From Grammothele lineata (lineage: Eukaryota; Basidiomycota; Agaricomycetes; Polyporales; Polyporaceae): a stretch of 64,000 nucleotides of DNA. The stretch covers positions 62,001 to 126,000 of the forward strand of contig NDFF03000141.1 of the NCBI GenBank assembly GCA_002150815.3. Direction: 5' to 3'. Made by a program: the position numbers and the translations under genes. The number at the start of each line of letters is the position of its first letter. Position 1 is the first letter of the stretch. The notes beneath the pieces are model-generated. The model was not told the DNA's origin, did not search any database, and was given only the letters and a program-made list of their open reading frames with translations. Below are positions 57,042 to 64,000 of this stretch, one piece after another.

Positions 57042-57636
57042 AATTGCCTTGCGCTCTTGCCACGGCAGCGCGCTCTCACGGCTGATGGTGGTTTCGCCAT
57101 CCGCATCGATACGAGCAAGCAGACGACGCACGACAAGTCGGGCCCCGATGTGAGTTGCCCCGCGTTCTTGTGTAGCTCGCGTCCTCACCCCGCCACTATC
57201 AGGGTCTATCTATGCCCTACAGTTCGTCCGAGAGTGACCAGCAAAAGCGGCCCGTGGAGGTGTAGGGGCTCCTCACTGTTGACTCCGAAGCAGTACCGCA
57301 CTTCCTACGTGTATACATACCTCTGGGAGAAGGGACTTCTATGCTGCATTCGCATGCGACTTAGTCGTTGTGGAACCTGTGAGCTTTGCTCTATGTGTCG
57401 TATATTTCGTTTTGTATGAGGCAGACTTATTTGTTGTACTTTTGCATGCGGTTGTGTTATATGCCGTAGTCGTTGATTCAGGTAGTATTGGCGTAATAGT
57501 ATGGCACGAGCTATTACATCTCACATGACGACAACGAGAAGCCGTCGCTTAGCTTGGATGACTCGATGCAGAGAAGTCACTGCGAGGCGACAGCTTGCAA
57601 ACGCTGTCCACCCGAACCTATTCAGCCACGGCCGCA

Positions 57637-58992
57637 ATGAATTCATACACTGATAAACTCTGGATCGAGACTCCCCTCATTCGCTCGGCCCATATCTCCT
57701 CTCTCCTGGGCGTAGATGTGTATCTAAAGTTGGAAGTACGTCTGATTAAACATCTTCGCGCCCACAACGTTGAACATCTTCGCTGCGTTCCTGTGCCAGA
57801 ACCTTCAACCATGCCAGTCATTCAAGGCACGAGGCGTGTCGTATTTCGCTCAGCATGCCCTCCGCACCCACGGCCCTGACGTTCACCTCGTCATCGCATC
57901 GAGCGGCAACGCAGGGATCGCAGCAGCGTGGGTTACAAGCGTGCTGTATGTTCGCTGCACGGTCTATCTGCCACAGGGAGTCGGTCTGTCGGCCATGGAT
58001 GCTATGCGGAGATACGGTGCCCAGGTCATCGTCCACGGGAGCTTTTACCCTGAGGCGCTCGAAGCCGCCAAGTCTGCAGTGTCTAAGGAGAACAACGCGT
58101 AAGTAAAGCGGTCTATCTCAGCGGGGTAGGAATTCAAAAGAGTCCAAGGGTCATGATTCCTTCATATGACGACGCCTTGTTGTGGGAAGGGCATGCTAGT
58201 ATTGTCCACGAGATTCGCCGCCAGCTTCCGGAAAATGTGACTCCCTCCGCGATCTTCTGCAGCGTGGGCGGTGGGGGACTCGCCGGAGGGATTATGACTG
58301 GGCTTAAGCAAGTCGGGTGGGATGGCGGTGAGTACGCTGCTGTCTTCTTGCCTATGATCCGCGGGATTCACGCTTGACTGTGCATTGTCAGTTCCACTCG
58401 TGACAGTGGAAACACATGGATCCAACTGCTTTTACCAATCCCTATCCCTCAACTCTGGTCCGTTCGGCGGACCTATCGAGCCTAGCCCGCCTCTCAATGG
58501 GACGAGAGTAGAGTATTGCAGCGACCACGATGTCAAAATTGCCCGACTCTCAAAACTGACTTCGCGGGCCACATCATTGGGTGCCTCCTCGCCGTCCGCA
58601 GCCGTCGTAAGAATGGCCCTTCAAAGAAGGGGTGGCGTCAAGAGCGTGTGCATTCCAGACGAAATGGCAATGCAAGCTGCTGCACTTTTTGCGGGTCAGT
58701 GGATGTCTCTCGTATAAACACTACAATCTCACATGTAGTGCCAGAGGATCACAAAATCCTGGTCGAGCTTGCGTGTGCTACAGCACTCGCACCGTCGTAC
58801 AAACCCGACCTATTCCGCAAGTTGGTACCCACGACCCATGAACCGGCAACTGTTGTCATCGTTGTTTGTGGCGTAAAGACTTCTCTTGCGGAGCTTAGAC
58901 AGTTCAAGACCATCGTAAATGTAGATGTTGCGCTTGAAGGAGAGTGGGACGTAACATGTAACGGCGAAGGTTTCAGGGTGTCAAAGGCCTAG
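57637..58992 (+). CDS. L-serine/L-threonine dehydratase (PLP, fold type II)
   Basis: Deaminates serine or threonine to pyruvate or 2-oxobutyrate plus ammonia (yeast Cha1 type). Exons carry LWIETPLIRSAHISSLLGVD, the PLP-lysine motif PCQSFKARGVSYFAQHA, IASSGNAGIAAAWVTSVLYV, VYLPQGVGLSAMDAMRRYGA, the glycine-rich phosphate loop CSVGGGGLAGGIMTGLKQVG, VPLVTVETHGSNCFYQSL, SRATSLGASSPSAAVVRMAL and a C-terminal VVIVVCGV. The common VVCGG end is VVCGV here. An in-frame upstream ATG at 57595 would add 14 residues (MQTLSTRTYSATAA), possibly a short targeting sequence. One stretch (about 58455-58530) may hide an in-frame intron. Otherwise splice sites are GT-AG. Confidence 0.85.
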
Positions 58993-59365
58993 GTCCTAGC
59001 GGATGCAGCGTTAGATGAAGTTTCAGCCGCTGAGAGGGTTGTCACCGTGAAAAAAGTCCGATATATGAGGAAAGTTGGCCATCGTATGAGAGAATCAACG
59101 CCAAAGGGAGCGTGCAAAAACGGATGGCGGTAATAAGGGGAAGAGGATCAGAGGGGGAGTCGGGGCCAATGAAGCGGACAAACACGACCAAAGAGTCGCG
59201 TCGCGTGTCGTCGCGTACAAGCGCCTACATACCGCGTCTACATAGTACCCGACGCGACGCGATTCTGCTCCTCTCCCTCACGCCTGGTCACCATCGCCTA
59301 TGTCCAAGATGGCCGTTGTGGACATCGTGTAAGATACTTTCACATCTCCGCATGCGCAAACCCTG
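58993..59365. other. intergenic region upstream of POL31
   Basis: About 370 bp between two plus-strand genes. It contains tandem cgcgtcg/gcgacgcg motifs (59196-59265), similar to the MCB (ACGCGT-like) sites found upstream of fungal DNA-replication genes, though no perfect ACGCGT was confirmed. Confidence 0.35.
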
Positions 59366-61185
59366 ATGAACTCATGTTACGATAGCCCCACGCCGTCCGT
59401 ACCATTGGCACGACCCGCGACGACCACCCTCGCACTTCCGGACGACGCGTCCTTCTTAATTAGAACCACAGACAAGTCGTACAAACATCAATACTCCAAT
59501 ATCTACTTTGTGAGGTTACGTGCTCTGAGGCAACACGTAGAGCAACGGGCGAAAAGGAGGTGGAATGAGATTGCAGGTGCGTGTACCGCCAACGACCACT
59601 GTATTGCTAGACCCATACGTTCTATCTGCAGGCAATCCTGTATTTGTTCCACGCGTTCTCGATGTCGAAAAGGGTCAACTGTGTTTCGTCGTTGGGACGG
59701 TGTATATGGAGATGCCACTCAAACCCAACGTTCTAGAGGATATCGCCCGAGACGTTAGTTCACCCCATTTTCGCTGGCTGTAAGCATGACTCAATATCCT
59801 ATATAGCGTTCTCTTCCCGCGCCCCCTCCAAAGGAGAAGTTTTATTCCGATAAAGACAGTGTGATGCTCGAAGATGAGTCTGGACGCATCAATCTTGTCG
59901 GCGAACGCGTACTTTCCACGTGCCTTGTGACCGGGGTTATCTTGGGAGCCCTTGGCATCGAAACGAACAACGGCGATTTCGAGGTTGTCGACCTGTGTTT
60001 CCCAGGCATGGCACCACAGCCGTCCGCCGGCCTCCCTTGGCCTTCGCGCAAGGCCCAAGATGAGTCCATGGATGTGGATGGCGAGTACATTTCGCCCACG
60101 TTCATCCAGTGCAGACGTGATTCTAACTATATCAAGCAGGTGGGTCGTCGAACACAGCACCAGATGAGTGGATCGCGCTCGTGTCTGGTCTGGAAGTAGG
60201 GGCAGCGAACCCGGCGGATGGCCAGATCCAGATGCTGGCAGAGTACCTGGCGGGTGAAGTAGGTGGTTTGGACGACCAATCCCGGGCCTCGAATATCTCT
60301 AGGTTGATTATTGCTGGTAATGCGCTTGGGTCTATGTCTGAGTCGGTTCTGAATGGAGAACCCGAACGGAAACCGGTGCGTGTGGATGGCCTCGCATAGA
60401 AACCCTCAGAGCTGACGTCTCATCTATATTAGACAAGCCAAAGGCGTGGCCGGAAAGCCTCCTTCGGGACTAACCCTACCCAAATGTTGGCTTGGCACCT
60501 CACAGACATGGCGCGTTCTATACCTCTAAATCTGCTCCCTGGCCCTTCCGACCCCGCTGCATCTATCCTCCCCCAACAACCTTTCCCTCGGGCAATGTTT
60601 GGAGAAGCTTCCCATTATGCGACCTTTGCCTGCGAGTCGAATCCAGCATACATAAGCGTCGCGCCCGGACAAGCCTCCATACCGATCACCTCGCGCTCCT
60701 CCCAGCCTGCTGCATCGACCTCCAAGTCGACAAGGAACGGCACATCCGACGAGCCGCAAGCGTCTCGCACTATTCTCGTGAGCTCTGGCCAACCGATAGA
60801 CGACATGTTCAAGTATGTCCCGACACCACCTATCACACGCATGACACTCGCAGAGGCGACCCTCCGCTGGAGACACATTGCACCCACCGCACCAGATACT
60901 CTCTGGTGCCATCCATACTTCGCTAAGGATCCTTTCATAATGGTCCAGACACCGGATATCTACGTCGTTGGGAACCAACCCGAGTTTGCGACGAGGCTCG
61001 TGGAGGACAGAGCTGACTCCGACGCCGAGGACGAGGAAGATCGAGCGCCGAAGCGGTGTCGGATCGTCCTCTTACCAAACTTCCGGGAGACCGGGACGCT
61101 AATCTTGGTAAACATGCGGACCCTGGGCGTGCGAAAAATCCAATTCGCAGCAGAAGGAATGAGCGCGGGGGGTGGAGAGACGTGA
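59366..61185 (+). CDS. POL31: DNA polymerase delta subunit B (Pol31/POLD2/Cdc1)
   Basis: Small subunit of replicative DNA polymerase delta, linking the catalytic subunit to Pol32. Visible segments: SYKHQYSNIYFVRLRALRQH, VPRVLDVEKGQLCFVVGTVY, MEMPLKPNVLEDIARD, FYSDKDSVMLEDESGRINLV, LSTCLVTGVILGALG, GDFEVVDLCFPGMAPQP, DEWIALVSGLEVG, NISRLIIAGNALG, SILPQQPFPRAMF, DTLWCHPYFAKDPFIMVQTP and VVGNQPEFATRL. These give the OB fold plus the inactivated phosphoesterase domain typical of B subunits. The intron before DEWIALV has no in-phase GT donor at the expected place; a GC donor (GCGAGT, about 60079) fits. The last exon follows CCG|ACA in phase. Confidence 0.9.
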
Positions 61186-63644
61186 CAGGCGCAGTCAGGT
61201 AGTGGGTATTGTGTGAGTATTCTTTGTAACTCATGCCAAGCGTGCGACTGCTTATGGCCACGCAGATTATTAGCTCCGTCTCTTGCCATTTGTATCCCTG
61301 GTGCTTTTTGGTCGTATATACGTACTTCCCCACACGTGAGTTGAGTAACCAGGCTGCTTAAATTCGACGGAGAAGACCAAAGAGGACGTACGTACTCTAT
61401 TCCCCAACAACCCATCACGAAGCTACAGCGTTTCTGCAGGACCCTCGTGTCCGATAACCACGGCTCACACACGAGAAGGAGGCCGGCGCAGCGACATGTG
61501 GCATGCCGCCACGGACGCCGCTCCCAGGTGAGCGCGATATTACGGCACAAACATGACGCTGCATTCCTCATCGGTATTCATCTGCGTTGGGCTACAGTCC
61601 CACGACGGTATCAACCTGACGGACTGCGCGTTGACAATACGTCGTTCATGGAGACGCTGCGTGTGTACGCACCGGTCCAATTTTTTCCGTACCCCGTAGG
61701 AGAGAAGACGTCTAAGATGAAACAAGCAACAGACGCGGCCCGCAAATCCTGAATGTGGGGCCGCCTATCGTCAGGAGCCTATTGTGAGGTTGTGTTGTAT
61801 TATCCAAGAGTCGTATTCGCCAAGAGGATGACGATAAACAAGTCAAAGGCATGCCCAAATTGTCAGCAAATATCGTGGTTGTTGCAGTGCTTCCCCATCG
61901 TGCGTTGGCCCAGTAGCCCTCGTTCGCTCTAGTCTCATGTACAACGCCTCACAGCTCACGGGACCAATTGTCGCCAAAGTGACAGCCAGCCTTGATATAG
62001 AGCGTGCAAACGCGTCAGTTCAGTCGCGTTAGGAAGACGCATGCTACTAGGTGAAAATTTTCGAACTGTTCCGCTCTCAGGCTCGACGGGCCGAGCGGAG
62101 CTTCACTCAAAACTCGCTTCTTCCCCTGAAGGAACGTTGTTTACAGTTGGCCATCGTTTCTCGACACGGTCAGTTTTACTGAGCGCAGAGTGATCCACTT
62201 TGAATTCAATGACGTCCAACAGCTGTGAGTAGTTTTAAGTGGACGCATATAGACGCGCTTCGAGGCGACAAGGTGAAGTCGAAGTCAGTGCTTACGTTAC
62301 CCACGATGTCCCTGACTCCCCGGATTTTCCCACCGCAGTCTCGAGAGCTACAGGCTTACAGCTGTCTGGGTGGCGACATCTTGTTGATGCACGCCTGACG
62401 TGCGCCAAGTTCATCTACATTCTGCGCCCGGCCACCTACCATCTGCGTCGGCGCCCGTTCCTGCGCGCTGATCATGATACATAGTAGACGCTTCCCCAGC
62501 CCACCGCGAGGCTGGATCGTTGGGTTTCACCATACGTAACAGTATGTAGGGAGCCTTCCACGCTGTCGTCAGCCTAGAATCGGGAGCGATTGTTGGTCGG
62601 TTATCTCGGTGTACACGGTAGGATGGGCGTATGCACAATTACCTCAGCGTCTTCCACCTTACTGCTCCCGGAGATGGTTTGAGATGATACCGGGCTTCGA
62701 GTTCAGCTTCTCAACCCACCGGAAGCCCGACGCTCCTGATGGTGCTTCGAGAGACTTCCCACGGCACGCAAAAAACCTCGATACGGAGAAAGTGGCGTCG
62801 ATTGCTGCGGACCTGGGAAGACACAGTTGGCAGCCGTACAGGAACACTTTACCTAATTCGGCCCAAAGTCTCTCGAACGCGTGGTTTGTTGGATTGTTTC
62901 ACGGACAAATTGCTGACATTCCGAGGTACGACCCGGTCTTCAAAACTCGGAGTTTGACTTCGAGGTGGTCTGCAGCTTACTGTTCTTCGCGTGAGTCTCT
63001 TCGCCATTGAATCTAGTCCCCAATCTCCGCTGACGGTCATGGAAGGATGCTAGCTGCGCGTACTGTACCCACGACACGCTATGGCGGCATTGCTGTGGGT
63101 ATGCTTGCTTGTGGTCCTCGGGACACACGCCAACTCCTAAAAAGCGAAGATGTTCTCACTGTGGGAGGAAGCGGACATCCCTGACTGGATTCACGCCATC
63201 CGCCAGGGAACACGAAGGTCCTGCCGGGGCGACTGAAACGCGGCGTGAGTATCCTTTCTGAGGTTGACAGCCCGTTCAGAAGCGCTAAAAACACTCCCGC
63301 TCGGATCCCAGATGTCCGTGACCTCCATGATTGGGCGGCACAATTACCGAGTGGCAATCGACTGTGCCTCCAGCTTCGGTCTTCCTCTCTAGTTCACTCA
63401 CGCCTCTTGCGTGCTAACATCCGCACAGCCGCTGCGCAGTCCCGCTATCGTACCGCGGGAAGCAGTTGAATGGGGCGGGGAATGTTACGATGTCCACCAA
63501 TACTGCTATAAATTGTGAAGTTCCCTCGCCCCTCCCCGTCTCCCTCACCCCATTGCCACCGGGTTCTTGCACAAGGCCACGCGCCACCTCTTCCTCCAGT
63601 AGACCTCTGCCGCTCGCCCCGCCGCCCCCGCCCAGACAGCCAAA
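61186..63644. other. 2.46-kb region without a recognised gene
   Basis: Between POL31 and the cupredoxin-like gene, both plus. Frames are short and overlapping; the longest plus-strand frame (62609-63010) has no family resemblance. Composition is closer to neutral DNA than the flanking exons. It may contain decayed genes or old transposon remnants, but I found no terminal repeats by eye. Confidence 0.4.
63507..63513 (+). promoter_or_regulatory. TATA box of the cupredoxin-like gene
   Basis: TATAAAT about 135 bp upstream of the ATG at 63645, followed by a pyrimidine-rich leader (63520-63640). Confidence 0.45.
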
Positions 63645-64000
63645 ATGTTCAAGGCCGCATTCACCTTCACGATCCTTCCGCTCCTGGCCTTGGCTTCTCC
63701 ACAGATCTATGGCCCCGCGCCCGCCCCAGTCAACAGTGCACCCGCGGCAGCACCATCTGCCCCGCCAAGCACTTCGACTCAGATCAATGTAAGTCACCGC
63801 TAAACTGCTTTTCTACGACGTGGTTGGAACCGCCGCCCTAGGTCGATGTCGCCGCGGGCGGCAACTTCGTCTTCAACCCATCCAACATCATGGCGAGCAA
63901 CGGCACCCTCATCACATTCTTCTTCCCCTCGTGAGTTCGGACTTACTCCTTCTCCGAAAACAACATTTCTCTGACCTAGACGCCTATACCAGCGGCGCGA
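63645..64000 (+). CDS. secreted cupredoxin-like protein (partial, runs off window)
   Basis: The signal peptide MFKAAFTFTILPLLALASPQ is followed by a Pro/Ala-rich segment (YGPAPAPVNSAPAAAPSAPP). After an intron (63789-63841) come VDVAAGGNFVFNPSNIMASN and GTLITFFFPS, the start of a plastocyanin-like fold as in fungal extracellular serine-rich proteins. A second intron begins at 63931 and the third exon at about 63993. The copper-ligand region lies beyond the window, so copper binding cannot be judged. Fungal members are often GPI-anchored wall proteins. Confidence 0.75.

Noticed and set aside
57057..57419. A 120-codon frame just after the DUF6534 gene, considered as its true 3' exon
   Set aside because: The gene ends naturally after the conserved LNARKSLRDG helix and a Ser-rich tail; the following frame has no conserved feature and probably lies in the 3' UTR.

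Overview
The window is nuclear DNA of a filamentous basidiomycete, most likely an agaricomycete close to the polypores. The evidence is small genes split by many 50-100 bp GT-AG introns, GC-rich coding sequence, very short intergenic gaps, and fungal families such as a TmpA-type membrane protein and an Agaricomycetes-type DUF6534 seven-helix protein. I reconstructed exon joins by hand from splice motifs and reading phase; no transcript data were available.

Layout. 1-1.3 kb: no gene seen. 1.3-10.6 kb: an acidic hypothetical protein, CDC27/APC3, the chaperonin subunit CCT1 and a basic/Ser-rich hypothetical protein, all on the minus strand. 11.2-19.1 kb: an MIT plus coiled-coil protein resembling Atg38/NRBF2 (+), a membrane coiled-coil protein (-), MOG1 (-) and the kinetochore gene NDC80 (+). 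19.1-21.6 kb: a long GC-rich stretch without a gene. 21.6-36.0 kb: a dense housekeeping block with tmpA (+), an ERI1-like exonuclease (-), CMS1 (+), mitoribosomal mL60 (-), SF3A1/PRP21 (+), UBC6 (-), mitoribosomal mS37/MRP10 (+) and ATG8 (+). 37.6-38.9 kb: a four-helix membrane protein (+).

39.3-46.9 kb is the most unusual region: three RAD57-like RecA-fold recombinase genes lie head to tail on the minus strand. Copy A is intact. Copy B has an intact core but stop codons in its C-terminal tail. Copy C is split near its 3' end by a 1314-bp element with perfect 19-bp terminal inverted repeats and a perfect 8-bp target duplication, the pattern of a non-autonomous hAT transposon. The original last codons of copy C are still readable on the far side of the element.

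47.2-64 kb: HID1 (-), glutamate decarboxylase (-), a gene-poor 2.1 kb, a DUF6534 membrane protein (+), an L-serine/threonine dehydratase (+), POL31 of DNA polymerase delta (+), 2.4 kb without a recognisable gene, and the start of a secreted cupredoxin-like protein that runs off the window.

Functionally this is mostly a core-gene segment: cell cycle (CDC27, NDC80, POL31), protein quality and autophagy (CCT1, UBC6, ATG8, Atg38-like), RNA processing and ribosomes (SF3A1, CMS1, ERI1-like, mL60, mS37) and nuclear transport (MOG1). The recent dynamics are concentrated in the RAD57-like cluster.
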